64,000 nt of DNA, from positions 868,001 through 932,000 of the forward strand of contig NZ_OX044366.1 of the NCBI RefSeq assembly GCF_943846705.1. The letters run 5' to 3'. A program made the position numbers and the translations under genes. The stretch's first letter is position 1. Every line of letters starts with the position of its first letter. A model generated the notes under the pieces. It searched no databases. It was given only the letters and a program-made list of their open reading frames with translations, and was not told the origin of the DNA. This DNA is from an uncultured Pseudomonas sp. (GTDB lineage Bacteria; Pseudomonadota; Gammaproteobacteria; Pseudomonadales; Pseudomonadaceae). Below are positions 36,268 through 45,117 of this stretch, piece by piece.

Positions 36268-36471
36268 GGCATTTCTCCTCGCCAGTTAACTGCGACCTTA
36301 AGTCGCTGCGACTATAGCAAGGCTGTAAGCCGCAAGCTGCAAGCAACTCCGGCGGCAAAGCGGGCGAGCATCTTTGTCCTTTGCCGTGTAAGGCCCAAAC
36401 CCAGCGGGGCTTTTTGGGTTTAGAATGGCCGCCACTTTAGAGGCAGCCTCTGTGTTTTAGGAAAGGGCACG

Positions 36472-37242
36472 ATGAACGACCCGCGCAAGAACAGCGACAG
36501 CGAACCCACCACACACTTTGGTTTCCAGAGCGTGCCAGAAAGCCAGAAGGCCGATAAAGTCGCCGAAGTTTTCCATTCGGTGGCCGCCAAATACGACCTG
36601 ATGAATGACGTACTGTCCGGCGGCATGCACCGCCTGTGGAAGCGTTTCACCATCGAGCTATCTGGCGTACGCAGCGGCAATCGGGTGTTGGATATCGCCG
36701 GCGGTACGGGCGACCTGACCCGTAAATTCTCAAGCTTGGTCGGCCCGACCGGCGAAGTGGTGCTGGCCGACATCAATGAGTCGATGCTGCGCGTCGGCCG
36801 TGATCGCCTGCTCGACAAAGGCGTGGCCGGCAATGTCAGCTTCGTTCAGGCCGATGCCGAGAAACTGCCGTTCCCGGACAACCACTTCGACGTAGTGACC
36901 ATCGCTTTCGGTCTGCGCAACGTCACTCATAAAGAAGACGCCATTCGTTCGATGCTGCGAGTACTTAAGCCCGGCGGCCGCCTGCTGGTTCTGGAATTTT
37001 CCAAACCCGCCAACCCGCTGCTGTCGAAGTTCTACGACGCCTACTCGTTCAAGTTCATGCCGCTGGCCGGCAAACTGATCACCAATGACGCGGAAAGCTA
37101 TCGCTACCTGGCCGAGTCGATCCGCATGCACCCGGATCAGGACACCCTCAAAGCGATGATGATGGAGGCCGGCTTTGAGCGTGTGACCTACCACAACATG
37201 ACCGGCGGCATCGTCGCCCTGCACCGTGGTATCAAGCCCTAA
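36472..37242 (+). CDS. ubiE: ubiquinone/menaquinone C-methyltransferase
   Basis: A 256-residue SAM-dependent methyltransferase of quinone biosynthesis. The SAM-binding motif I is VLDIAGGTGDLTRKF at about residues 72-86. The family-specific N-terminus FHSVAAKYDLMNDVLSGGMHRLWK and the C-terminal TGGIVALHRGIKP end are both intact. It methylates the demethoxyquinol ring at C5. It starts the ubiE-ubiJ-ubiB operon; its TAA stop overlaps the ubiJ ATG (TAATG). Confidence 0.97.
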   Translation: MNDPRKNSDSEPTTHFGFQSVPESQKADKVAEVFHSVAAKYDLMNDVLSGGMHRLWKRFTIELSGVRSGNRVLDIAGGTGDLTRKFSSLVGPTGEVVLADINESMLRVGRDRLLDKGVAGNVSFVQADAEKLPFPDNHFDVVTIAFGLRNVTHKEDAIRSMLRVLKPGGRLLVLEFSKPANPLLSKFYDAYSFKFMPLAGKLITNDAESYRYLAESIRMHPDQDTLKAMMMEAGFERVTYHNMTGGIVALHRGIKP

Positions 37243-37859
37243 TGCTACTGACCGGGCTATTGGCCGGGGTCGAGCTCGGTCTTAATCGCGTCTTGGCCAT
37301 GGACAGCACCGCGCTGCCGCGGCTGGCGCGCCTGAGCGGCCGGGTGATTGCCGTGGAATGCGCCGCGCCGAACCTGCAGCTGTTTATTCTGCCCAGCGCC
37401 AGTGGCCTGCAACTGGCCGCGCAATGGGCCGGTGAGGCCGATTGCAGTTTGCGCGCGCCCGCCGCCAGCCTCGTGCGCCTGGCCACCAGCAAGGACAAAA
37501 CCAGCATCCTGCACAGCCCTGAAGTCAGCCTGGAGGGCGACAGCGGCGCATTGCTGGAGCTTGCCGGCATCCTGCAAGACCTGGAGCTGGACTGGGAGTA
37601 CGAGCTGTCTCGCTGGCTCGGCCCGGTCGGCAGCCAACTGCTCGGCGGGCATTTACGCAGCCGCGTCAGCTGGACCAGCCAAACTCTGGATAGCCTGCGC
37701 CTGAACCTGGCGGATTACCTCAGCGAAGAGTCGCGTAGCCTGGTCGGCCAGCGCGAAGCCGACGCACGCTTTGCCGAACTCGACCAGCTAAAGCTGTCCC
37801 TCGACCGTCTCGATGCTCGCATTGAACGCCTAGCCCAACACCATAAGCCCATCGCATGA
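37242..37859 (+). CDS. ubiJ: ubiquinone biosynthesis accessory factor UbiJ
   Basis: A 205-residue protein with an N-terminal SCP2-type lipid-binding domain (about residues 15-110, ending SVSLEGDSGALLELAGILQDLELDWE with one change) and a C-terminal coiled coil (DARFAELDQLKLSLDRLDARIERLAQHH). UbiJ binds quinone intermediates and scaffolds the soluble Ubi complex with UbiK. It is located between ubiE and ubiB as in other gammaproteobacteria and overlaps both neighbours. Confidence 0.92.
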   Translation: MLLTGLLAGVELGLNRVLAMDSTALPRLARLSGRVIAVECAAPNLQLFILPSASGLQLAAQWAGEADCSLRAPAASLVRLATSKDKTSILHSPEVSLEGDSGALLELAGILQDLELDWEYELSRWLGPVGSQLLGGHLRSRVSWTSQTLDSLRLNLADYLSEESRSLVGQREADARFAELDQLKLSLDRLDARIERLAQHHKPIA

Positions 37860-39445
37860 AGCTGCTTGCCATCCGTCGCCTGCTGCGCATTCAGCGCGTG
37901 GTTATCCGTTATCAACTGGATGACCTGCTGTTCACCCTGCCGCTGCCATTCTGGCTGCGCGCACTGCGTTATGCCCTGCCCTGGCGCTGGCTGTCACGGC
38001 GTACGCTGAACCTGTCACGCGGCGCGCGCCTGCGCCTGGCGCTGGAAGAACTGGGGCCGATCTTTATCAAGTTTGGTCAGTTGCTCTCGACGCGCCGCGA
38101 CCTGCTACCGCCGGACATCGCCGATGAGCTGGCCAAATTGCAGGATCAGGTGCCGCCCTTCGATCCCGCCCATTCGCAGGCGCTGATCGAAGCCCAGCTG
38201 GGTGCCAAGGTCAGCGAAGTATTTGCCCGCTTCGATGCACAGCCTCTGGCCTCTGCTTCGGTGGCGCAGGTGCATGGCGCGCAACTGAAAAGCGGCGAAG
38301 AAGTGGTGATCAAGGTGATTCGCCCGGGCCTGGCCCCGGTGATCGAACAAGACATCGCCTGGCTATTCCTACTGGCCAAACTGGCCGAGAAGTCGTCAGC
38401 CGACGCACGCCGCCTGCGCCCGGTGGAAGTGGTCAGCGATTACGAAAAAACCATCTACGACGAACTCGATTTGTTGCGTGAGGCGGCTAACGCCAGCCAG
38501 CTAAGGCGCAATTTTGAAGGCTCGCCACTGCTCTATGTACCGCAGGTGTACTGGGACTTGTGCCGGCCGAAAGTGCTGGTCATGGAGCGCATCTACGGAA
38601 TTCAGGTCACCGATCTGGCAACCCTGGCCGACCAGCGTACTGATATGAAACTGCTGGCCGAGCGCGGCGTGGAGATCTTCTTCACCCAGGTGTTCCGCGA
38701 CAGTTTCTTCCATGCCGACATGCACCCCGGCAATATCTTCGTCAGCACGCGTACGCCGTGGAACCCGCAGTACATCGCCATCGACTGCGGCATCATCGGC
38801 AGCTTGACCGCCGAAGACCAAGACTACCTGGCGCGCAACCTGCTGGCCTTCTTCAAGCGCGACTACCGCCGCGTGGCGCAACTGCACATTGATTCGGGCT
38901 GGGTCCCGGCCGAAACCAAGGTCAATGATTTCGAGGCGGCAATCCGCACCGTGTGCGAGCCGATTTTCGAACGCCCACTGAAAGACATCTCCTTCGGCCA
39001 ATTGCTGCTGCGCCTGTTCCAGACCGCGCGGCGCTTCAACATGGAAGTGCAGCCGCAACTGGTGCTGCTGCAGAAAACCCTGCTGAATATCGAAGGTTTA
39101 GGCCGCCAGCTGTATCCGGATCTCGACCTGTGGAGCACGGCCCAGCCGTTCCTTGAGCGCTGGATGCGTGAGCGCATCAGCCCCCTGCACCTGCTGCGCA
39201 ACCTGCAGCTGCAGGCCGAGCAAGTGCCGCATCTGTCGCAAATCGCCCGCGAGACGCTGGAGCGCCTCAACCAGCAACCGGCGCAGCGCCAAGAACAACC
39301 TGCGATCAGCCGCCAATGGCCGGCTCGTCTATTGGGTGCGGCGCTGATTGCCGGTGCCGCCAGCCAAGGCTTGGCCTTGACCCTGCTCGCCTGGCCGAGC
39401 TGGCTGATGGTCGTAGGCGGCGTCTATCTGGTGTTGCGCCGATAG
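37856..39445 (+). CDS. ubiB: UbiB atypical kinase/ATPase for ubiquinone synthesis
   Basis: A 529-residue ABC1/ADCK-family protein. The KxGQ motif is in FIKFGQLLSTRRDLLP, the Ala-rich nucleotide loop in LASASVAQVHGAQLKSGEEVVIKV, and the catalytic-like segment HADMHPGNIF. Two C-terminal hydrophobic helices (ending LTLLAWPSWLMVVGGVYLVLRR) anchor it in the inner membrane. It is required for aerobic ubiquinone synthesis, probably by extracting lipid precursors. It overlaps ubiJ by 4 bp. Confidence 0.96.
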   Translation: MKLLAIRRLLRIQRVVIRYQLDDLLFTLPLPFWLRALRYALPWRWLSRRTLNLSRGARLRLALEELGPIFIKFGQLLSTRRDLLPPDIADELAKLQDQVPPFDPAHSQALIEAQLGAKVSEVFARFDAQPLASASVAQVHGAQLKSGEEVVIKVIRPGLAPVIEQDIAWLFLLAKLAEKSSADARRLRPVEVVSDYEKTIYDELDLLREAANASQLRRNFEGSPLLYVPQVYWDLCRPKVLVMERIYGIQVTDLATLADQRTDMKLLAERGVEIFFTQVFRDSFFHADMHPGNIFVSTRTPWNPQYIAIDCGIIGSLTAEDQDYLARNLLAFFKRDYRRVAQLHIDSGWVPAETKVNDFEAAIRTVCEPIFERPLKDISFGQLLLRLFQTARRFNMEVQPQLVLLQKTLLNIEGLGRQLYPDLDLWSTAQPFLERWMRERISPLHLLRNLQLQAEQVPHLSQIARETLERLNQQPAQRQEQPAISRQWPARLLGAALIAGAASQGLALTLLAWPSWLMVVGGVYLVLRR

Positions 39446-39512
39446 CCACACCGGGTGCGCACTGGCACACTAGCTTTATGAATCAAGTAGCCCTGCACGG
39501 GCGGATATTGCG

Positions 39513-39914
39513 ATGACTGACTGGCTCGACGAAATCAACTGGAACAGCGACGGCCTGGTGCCGGCAATCGCCCAGGACCATAAAACCGGCCGCGTGCTGA
39601 TGATGGCCTGGATGAACCGCGAAGCCCTGGCACTGACCGCTGCCGAACAACGTGCGATCTATTGGTCGCGCTCGCGCGGCAAGCTCTGGCGCAAGGGCGA
39701 AGAGTCCGGCCACGTGCAAAAGCTGCATGAACTGCGCCTGGATTGCGATGCCGACGTGATCATCATTAAAGTCGAGCAAATTGGCGGCATCGCCTGCCAT
39801 ACCGGCCGTGAAAGCTGCTTCTACCGGGTCTTCGAGAACGGCAGCTGGAAAACTGTCGAGGCGGTAATCAAAGATCCGCACGCCATCTATAGCGCAGGGA
39901 ACAAACATGAGTGA
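39513..39914 (+). CDS. hisI: phosphoribosyl-AMP cyclohydrolase
   Basis: A 133-residue enzyme of histidine biosynthesis that opens the adenine ring of PR-AMP. The core signatures are GRVLMMAWMNREALALT, YWSRSRGKLWRKGEESGHVQ and the metal-binding DCDADVIIIKVEQIGGIACHTGRESCF, with its Asp cluster and Cys residues present. It is a separate gene from hisE here, unlike the fused enterobacterial protein, and the two overlap by 8 bp. Confidence 0.96.
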   Translation: MTDWLDEINWNSDGLVPAIAQDHKTGRVLMMAWMNREALALTAAEQRAIYWSRSRGKLWRKGEESGHVQKLHELRLDCDADVIIIKVEQIGGIACHTGRESCFYRVFENGSWKTVEAVIKDPHAIYSAGNKHE

Positions 39915-40254
39915 CACGGGCATGACCGACACCCTCAGCCGCCTGGCCGAAGTACTCGAGTCGCGCAAAGGCGCGGCCGCCGACAGCTCCTACGTCGCCA
40001 GCCTGTACCACAAGGGCCTGAACAAAATTCTGGAAAAAGTCGGCGAGGAGTCGGTGGAAACCATCCTTGCCGCCAAAGACGCTGCGCTAAGCGGTGACTG
40101 CAGCGATGTAATCTACGAAACCGCTGACCTGTGGTTCCACAGCCTGGTCATGCTCGCCGCCCTTGGCCAGCATCCACAAGCTGTACTGGACGAGCTGGAT
40201 CGTCGTTTTGGCCTGTCCGGGCACGCGGAAAAAGCCGCGCGGCCACACAACTAA
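39907..40254 (+). CDS. hisE: phosphoribosyl-ATP pyrophosphatase
   Basis: A 115-residue MazG-like helical enzyme that hydrolyses PR-ATP to PR-AMP, the step before HisI. The conserved SYVASLYHKGLNKILEKVGEESVETILAAKD core carries the Glu residues that bind Mg2+. MSDTG or the nearby MTDTL could be the start; the first overlaps hisI by 8 bp and is kept. It is followed by a palindromic repeat and then tatA. Confidence 0.95.
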   Translation: MSDTGMTDTLSRLAEVLESRKGAAADSSYVASLYHKGLNKILEKVGEESVETILAAKDAALSGDCSDVIYETADLWFHSLVMLAALGQHPQAVLDELDRRFGLSGHAEKAARPHN

Positions 40255-40255
40255 G

Positions 40256-40390
40256 AGGGTGTTTACAAAAGTAGCGAGCGATGGTCAGGCAAGGCGAAAC
40301 TAGCCGAAAAAGCGTAGTGTACGAGCTGTACATGAGCATTCTGAGGCTGATTTCAACGCAGCATGGCCGAGCGCAGTAATTTGTAATCAT
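40256..40390. repeat. palindromic MITE-like element between hisE and tatA
   Basis: About 135 bp. The left end GTGTTTACAAAAGTAGCGAG pairs imperfectly over about 45 bp with the right end (read backwards, GATTACAAATTACTGCGCTC). The centre is a TGTAC-GAGCT-GTACA dyad at 40318-40332. It encodes nothing. It fills the gap ahead of tatA and would fold into one long hairpin. Confidence 0.8.
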
Positions 40391-40424
40391 CCGCTGATCA
40401 ACCTCTTACTTCGGAGTACGCGTT

Positions 40425-40655
40425 ATGGGATTCGGTGGAATTAGCATCTGGCAACTGGTGATCATCCTACTGATCGTGGTCATGCTGTTCGGTACCAAGC
40501 GCCTCAAAGGCCTGGGCTCCGATCTCGGTGATGCGATCAAGGGCTTCAAAAAATCCATGGGCAACGAAGACGACAAACCGGCCGTAGAAGAGCCCAAAGG
40601 CCAGACCATTGACGCCCAGGCGCGCAAGGTCGAAGAGCCGGCGAAAAAAGACTAA
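40425..40655 (+). CDS. tatA: Sec-independent translocase subunit TatA
   Basis: A 76-residue protein. A short N-terminal helix in the membrane (ISIWQLVIILLIVVMLFGTKRL, with the FGTKRL hinge) is followed by an amphipathic helix (GLGSDLGDAIKGFKKSM) and an acidic tail. TatA polymerises to form the pore for folded, twin-arginine proteins. It starts the tatABC operon, 2-3 bp from tatB. Confidence 0.96.
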   Translation: MGFGGISIWQLVIILLIVVMLFGTKRLKGLGSDLGDAIKGFKKSMGNEDDKPAVEEPKGQTIDAQARKVEEPAKKD

Positions 40656-40658
40656 GCC

Positions 40659-40982
40659 ATGTTCGATATTGGCTTTACCGAGCTGCTGCTGGTCGGCATC
40701 GTCGCCCTCTTGGTATTGGGTCCCGATCGCCTGCCCGGCGCGGTGCGCACGGCTGGTTTGTGGATCGGCCGAATCAAGCGCAGCTTCAGCGCGATCAAAG
40801 CTGAGGTCGAGCGCGAGATCGGCGCGGACGAAATTCGCCGCCAGCTGCATAACGAGCAGATTCTCGAGCTTGAGCGTGAAATGAACGCGGCCAAGCAGAA
40901 GCTCAACGCCCCCCTCAGCAGCTTGGGCGACACGCCCGCCGCACCAGAAACCAGCAGCCAGGATAAAAGCCCGCAGCCATGA
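40659..40982 (+). CDS. tatB: Tat translocase subunit TatB
   Basis: A 107-residue protein. The N-terminus MFDIGFTELLLVGIVALLVLGPDRLP, with the Glu and Pro characteristic of TatB, is followed by a longer amphipathic helix than TatA (RTAGLWIGRIKRSFSAIKAEVEREIG). The tail is variable and Pro/Ser-rich. TatB forms the receptor complex with TatC. It overlaps tatC as ATGA. Confidence 0.95.
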   Translation: MFDIGFTELLLVGIVALLVLGPDRLPGAVRTAGLWIGRIKRSFSAIKAEVEREIGADEIRRQLHNEQILELEREMNAAKQKLNAPLSSLGDTPAAPETSSQDKSPQP

Positions 40983-41782
40983 GCCGACTAACGGACAGCG
41001 ATCAGGAAATGCCCCTGGTCTCACACCTGACTGAGCTGCGTACACGCCTGCTGCGGATTGTCGGGGCGGTATTCCTGCTGTTTGCCGGGCTGTTCTACTT
41101 CTCCCAGGACATCTACGCGCTGGTCGCCGCACCGCTGCGTGCCTACCTGCCGGAAGGCGCGACGATGATCGCCACCGGCGTGGCCTCGCCGTTCCTCACG
41201 CCATTCAAGCTGACCCTGATGGTGGCGCTATTCTTGGCCATCCCGATCATCCTGCATCAGATCTGGGGCTTTATCGCGCCGGGCTTGTATAAGCACGAGA
41301 AGCGCATTGCCATCCCGCTGCTGATTTCTAGCATCTTGCTGTTCTACGGCGGCATGGCCTTCGCCTACTTCGTGGTGTTCCCGATCATGTTCGGCTTCTT
41401 CGCCAGCGTGACTCCGGAAGGCGTGGAGATGATGACTGACATCGGTCAGTATCTGGACTTTGTCCTCACCCTGTTCTTTGCCTTCGGCGTGGCCTTTGAA
41501 ATCCCGATTGCCACCTTCCTGCTGATCTGGATTGGTGTGGTAGATGTTGCCACCCTGCGTAAAAGCCGGCCGTACGTGGTGGTGGGCTGCTTTGTAGTCG
41601 GCATGGTGCTGACGCCGCCCGACATCTTCTCGCAGACCTTGCTGGCGGTGCCCATGTGGATGCTGTTTGAGGCCGGCTTGCTGTGCGGCAGCCTGGTCAA
41701 GCGTCGCGCGGAACAGGATGAGGCGGACGAAACCGACAGCCAAGACGCGCCCAACGATCAACCGCCAGCCGCACAACCGTGA
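40979..41782 (+). CDS. tatC: Tat translocase subunit TatC
   Basis: A 267-residue inner-membrane protein with six helices. The N-terminal cytoplasmic signature MPLVSHLTELRTRLLR contains the Glu and Arg residues that bind twin-arginine signal peptides. The PFLTPFKLTLMVALFLAIPIILHQIWGFIAPGLY region is highly conserved, and the C-terminal tail is acidic. It recognises Tat substrates. The stop overlaps the GTG start of rsmE. Confidence 0.97.
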   Translation: MSRLTDSDQEMPLVSHLTELRTRLLRIVGAVFLLFAGLFYFSQDIYALVAAPLRAYLPEGATMIATGVASPFLTPFKLTLMVALFLAIPIILHQIWGFIAPGLYKHEKRIAIPLLISSILLFYGGMAFAYFVVFPIMFGFFASVTPEGVEMMTDIGQYLDFVLTLFFAFGVAFEIPIATFLLIWIGVVDVATLRKSRPYVVVGCFVVGMVLTPPDIFSQTLLAVPMWMLFEAGLLCGSLVKRRAEQDEADETDSQDAPNDQPPAAQP

Positions 41783-42486
41783 ACCTGCTGCTACTCGAAG
41801 ACGGCGATTTTATCGCCGCCGACCGCGTGTTGTTGAGCGGCCGCCGCCTTAAACACCTGCATGAAGTACACCGCGCCGAAGCCGGCGACAGCCTGCGCGT
41901 TGGCCGCTTGAATGGCCTGATGGGCAGCGGCCAGCTACTGCGCCTGGATGCTGAACAGGCCGAGTTGTCGGTGCAACTCGACCAGCCACCACCGAGCAAA
42001 CTGCCGCTCACTCTGCTGCTGGCCCTGCCACGACCGAAGATGTTGCGCCGGGTGCTGCAAACGGTCAGCAGCATGGGCGTACCCCGGGTGATTTTGCTGA
42101 ATAGCTATCGGGTGGAAAAAAGCTTCTGGCAAACCCCGTTTCTCGAAACCGAGGCGATTCGCGAACAGCTGATCCTCGGTTTGGAACAAGCTCGCGATAC
42201 CGTACTGCCCGAGGTGATCATCGATAAACGCTTCAAACCCTTCGTCGAAGACCATCTGCCCAGCATTGCCGCCGGCACCCTCGGCCTGACCGGCCATCCC
42301 GGAGATTTTCCGGCCTGTCCCCGGGCTGTCGAGCAGCCAGTCACCCTGGCCATCGGCCCGGAAGGCGGCTGGATCCCCTATGAGGTGGAAAAGCTGCAGC
42401 AGGCCGGCCTGCAACCGGTGCAGCTGGGAGAACGCATTCTGCGCGTAGAAACGGCGGTCACTGCACTACTGGCGCGGCTGTTTTAA
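41779..42486 (+). CDS. rsmE: 16S rRNA m3U1498 methyltransferase
   Basis: A 235-residue SPOUT-class methyltransferase. The N-terminal PUA-like domain covers about residues 1-75. The knotted SPOUT domain carries LALPRPKMLRRVLQTVSSMGV, and the SAM-binding knot is LAIGPEGGWIPYEVEKLQ and LGERILRVETAVTALLARLF. It methylates U1498 in the decoding region. A GTG start overlaps tatC by 4 bp, so it is the last gene of the tat operon. Confidence 0.94.
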   Translation: MNLLLLEDGDFIAADRVLLSGRRLKHLHEVHRAEAGDSLRVGRLNGLMGSGQLLRLDAEQAELSVQLDQPPPSKLPLTLLLALPRPKMLRRVLQTVSSMGVPRVILLNSYRVEKSFWQTPFLETEAIREQLILGLEQARDTVLPEVIIDKRFKPFVEDHLPSIAAGTLGLTGHPGDFPACPRAVEQPVTLAIGPEGGWIPYEVEKLQQAGLQPVQLGERILRVETAVTALLARLF

Positions 42487-42545
42487 CACTGCGCGGAAGG
42501 CGCTCGCCGGGTGCGCTTTGAACAGCGCAGCAGGCGCCAGACGAC

Positions 42546-42983
42546 TCAGCTTTCCAGCAAGAATGTCACCGGCCCGTCATTGACCAGGTGCACCTGCATG
42601 TCGGCACCGAACTGCCCAGTGGCCACCTGCGGGTGTTTAGCCCGCGCCTGCGTCACCAGCAGATCAAATAACTCAGCGCCCAGGGCCGGCGGTGCGGCGC
42701 TGGAGAAACTGGGACGCAGACCGCTCTTGGTGTCGGCTACCAGTGTGAACTGCGAAACCAGCAACAGGCCGCCAGCGATATCACTAAGCGACAGGTTCAT
42801 CTTGCCCGCCGCGTCGCTAAACACCCGGTAGTTGAGCAGTTTGTGCAGGATTTTTTCGACGCTGGCCGGGGTGTCATGCGGCTCAACCCCGACCAGCGCC
42901 AGCAGGCCCTGATCAATCGCGCCAACCACCTCGCCCGCCACTTCCACGCGGGCACCACGCGCCCGCTGAATCAGTGCTTTCAT
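42546..42983 (-). CDS. dtd: D-aminoacyl-tRNA deacylase
   Basis: A 145-residue enzyme that removes D-amino acids (and Gly from tRNA-Ala) wrongly attached to tRNA. The start MKALIQRARGARVEV, the SQFTLVADTKSG motif and the Gly-cisPro-containing NDGPVTFLLES C-terminus form the active site. It overlaps the proline iminopeptidase gene as ATGA, indicating one transcript. Confidence 0.96.
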   Translation of the reverse strand: MKALIQRARGARVEVAGEVVGAIDQGLLALVGVEPHDTPASVEKILHKLLNYRVFSDAAGKMNLSLSDIAGGLLLVSQFTLVADTKSGLRPSFSSAAPPALGAELFDLLVTQARAKHPQVATGQFGADMQVHLVNDGPVTFLLES

Positions 42984-43951
42984 GCTTCGTCCGGCCTCAG
43001 GTCGAGCAGGCGGCTGGCCATGTCATCCGCGGCTCGCACCAAGGCATCGGTGATTCCCGGCTCGGCGGCCGAGTGGCCAGCATCGCGAATGATCTGCAGC
43101 TCGCTGTTCGGCCATACCTGATGCAAGGCCCAGGCGTTATCCAGCGGACAAATCACGTCATACCGGCCATGCACGATCACCCCCGGCAAATGGGCGATCT
43201 TCGGCATGTCACGGAGCAGCTGACCCTGCTCAAGGAAGGCGTTGTTGACGAAATAATGGCACTCGATGCGGGCAATCGACAGCGCACGATGGCTCTCGCT
43301 AAAGCGATCCACCACCTGCGGATTAGGCCGCAGGGTGGCAGTGCGGCCTTCCCAGGTCGACCAGGCCTTGGCCGCATGCATCTGGGCAATCTGGTCAGGG
43401 CCGGTCAGGCGTTTATAGAAGGCCTGCACCAGGTCAGCGCGCTCATCCAGCGGGATCGGTGCCAGGTAATCCTCCCAATAATCCGGGAACAGGCGGCTGG
43501 CACCGGCCTGATAAAACCAGCTGATTTCCTGCGGGCGGCAAAGGAAGATGCCGCGCAGAATCAGCCCATGTACGCGTTGCGGATGGGCCTGCGCGTAGGC
43601 CAGGGCCAGGGTCGAACCCCAGGAGCCACCGAACAGCACCCATTTGTCGATGCCCAACTGCTCGCGTATTACTTCCATGTCGGTGATCAGCGCTTGGGTG
43701 GTGTTGTTCTCCAGGCTGGCATGCGGCGTGGAGCGGCCGCAGCCACGCTGGTCGAAGGTGATGATGCGATATAGATTAGGGTCGAAATAACGCCGACTGG
43801 CGGCATCACAACCGGCCCCCGGACCGCCGTGGATAAACACCACGGGCAGACCATCCGGCGAACCACTTTCGTCGACATACAGCACGTGCGGTGCCTGCAC
43901 CGCCAGCTCATGGCGGGCGTAGGGTTTAATCTCCGGATACAAGGTCTGCAT
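42980..43951 (-). CDS. pip: proline iminopeptidase
   Basis: A 323-residue alpha/beta hydrolase that removes N-terminal proline from peptides. The HGGPGAG oxyanion region, the DQRGCGRS motif, the nucleophile Ser110 in GGSWGSTLAL, and the final His in RDAGHSAAEPG are present. The start MQTLYPEIKPY is typical; the longer upstream frame is unconserved. It is encoded directly before dtd, as in P. aeruginosa (PA5080-5079). Confidence 0.96.
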   Translation of the reverse strand: MQTLYPEIKPYARHELAVQAPHVLYVDESGSPDGLPVVFIHGGPGAGCDAASRRYFDPNLYRIITFDQRGCGRSTPHASLENNTTQALITDMEVIREQLGIDKWVLFGGSWGSTLALAYAQAHPQRVHGLILRGIFLCRPQEISWFYQAGASRLFPDYWEDYLAPIPLDERADLVQAFYKRLTGPDQIAQMHAAKAWSTWEGRTATLRPNPQVVDRFSESHRALSIARIECHYFVNNAFLEQGQLLRDMPKIAHLPGVIVHGRYDVICPLDNAWALHQVWPNSELQIIRDAGHSAAEPGITDALVRAADDMASRLLDLRPDEA

Positions 43952-44072
43952 GGCATGCTCCTGACTTGACCTGAATAAAGCGTTGCGTAGCGTCGCGGCC
44001 TGCGCGAGGCACCAGCGGGTGCCGGCATTTGACGCTCTGCCGGGCATCATAACCATGAAACAGGAATTGAAC

Positions 44073-44507
44073 ATGCCGATACGGATATTTGCCCTCGCTT
44101 TCGTAATGCTTTGCAGCCTGCTCGGCGGCTGCGGCAATCAAGATGACCCACAAGCCGCCCTCGAAGCTGCCGTGCAGCAACTGCAGGACAACCTCGAAGC
44201 GAAGAAAAACAGCGCGGTACTCGAGCAACTGCACCCACAGTTCTCGGCCCAAGGCGAGTTTGACCGCGACTGGGCGCAGCGCACGATGTTGCTGCTGTTT
44301 ATGCGCCACAAAAACATCAAGGTGCTGGCCCTGAGCAAGGACAGCTACCTAGACGCGAACTACCGTGAGAAAGGCCATACTGCGGCTCAAGTAGGCCTGG
44401 CCGGGGCCGAAGGCCTGATCCCCGACAGCGCCCGTCACTACAGCGTAAAGATGGAGTGGTGGCTGGAAAATCATCAGTGGCAGCTGGCACGCCTGAGTTG
44501 GCAATAG
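44073..44507 (+). CDS. predicted lipoprotein of unknown function
   Basis: A 144-residue protein. The N-terminus is a lipoprotein signal (IRIFALAFVMLCSLLGGC) with the lipobox LGGC. Start ATG 44073 has AGGA upstream; an earlier ATG at 44055 is possible. The mature part begins with a helical segment (AALEAAVQQLQDNLEAKKNSAVLEQL) and ends in a mixed fold with a Trp-rich end (MEWWLENHQWQLARLSW), recalling NTF2-like or SnoaL-like proteins. The function is unknown. Confidence 0.75.
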   Translation: MPIRIFALAFVMLCSLLGGCGNQDDPQAALEAAVQQLQDNLEAKKNSAVLEQLHPQFSAQGEFDRDWAQRTMLLLFMRHKNIKVLALSKDSYLDANYREKGHTAAQVGLAGAEGLIPDSARHYSVKMEWWLENHQWQLARLSWQ

Positions 44508-44556
44508 CGCCATCGGATATCCACCGAAGCACTGATAGTGAGCCACCTCGTCAGCG

Positions 44557-45117
44557 TTAAAGCGGCGCTGGCACATCGCTGCGCCGCCAGATCAGCTCAG
44601 CGGTGTCATAACCACGGCGGCGCGCTTCTTCGAGCAGGGTCGCGCGGGTTGGCGCGCTGAGTTCCTGATCACGCGTCAACAGCCACAGGTACTGGCGGTT
44701 GGGATGCCCGACCAGTGCAGCCTGGTAGTCGTCATCCAGATAGAGCACCCAGTACTCTCCTTTGGTCAGCCCCGGCAGTAGGTTGCTCACCCAGTTGTCG
44801 AAACGCACCCAAAGCTTGCTGGTTTCGCCTGGCACCTGAGGTACGGCCTGGCCCTGCACCTGCTGAATATCGCCATCGAAGGTGCGGCAGCGGTTAGTCA
44901 CGCCAATCGCCCCATCTTCTTGCAGCGTATACCTGGCCTCGGACTGCGCACAATGGCGCTGGAAGAACATCGGCAAACGCGCCTGCTCATACCAAGTGCC
45001 CTGATAACGCTGCAGATCAACCCGCTCTACGGTTTTCGGCGGCACCACCCCGGTGCCTGAGTTGGCACAACCTAGCAGCGTTACCGCTGCGACCAGCACC
45101 GCCAGCCAGCGCATCAC
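44557..45117 (-). CDS. blc: Blc-type outer-membrane lipocalin
   Basis: A 186-residue bacterial lipocalin. A lipoprotein signal with the lipobox LLGC is followed by the lipocalin motif YQGTWYEQARLPMFFQ and the second conserved block YWVLYLDDDYQAALVGHPNRQYLWLLTR. The mature Cys residues (HCAQSE, RCRTF) could form a disulfide. It is probably in the outer membrane binding lysophospholipid or fatty acids. It is coupled to the small lipoprotein gene upstream by a 4-bp overlap. Confidence 0.92.
   Translation of the reverse strand: MMRWLAVLVAAVTLLGCANSGTGVVPPKTVERVDLQRYQGTWYEQARLPMFFQRHCAQSEARYTLQEDGAIGVTNRCRTFDGDIQQVQGQAVPQVPGETSKLWVRFDNWVSNLLPGLTKGEYWVLYLDDDYQAALVGHPNRQYLWLLTRDQELSAPTRATLLEEARRRGYDTAELIWRRSDVPAPL

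Noticed and set aside
36397..36421. AAACCCA/TGGGTTT inverted pair just upstream of ubiE
   Set aside because: Only 7-bp arms with an 11-nt loop in G/C- and T-rich DNA. It may be a coincidence or part of the ubiE promoter; not strong enough to annotate.
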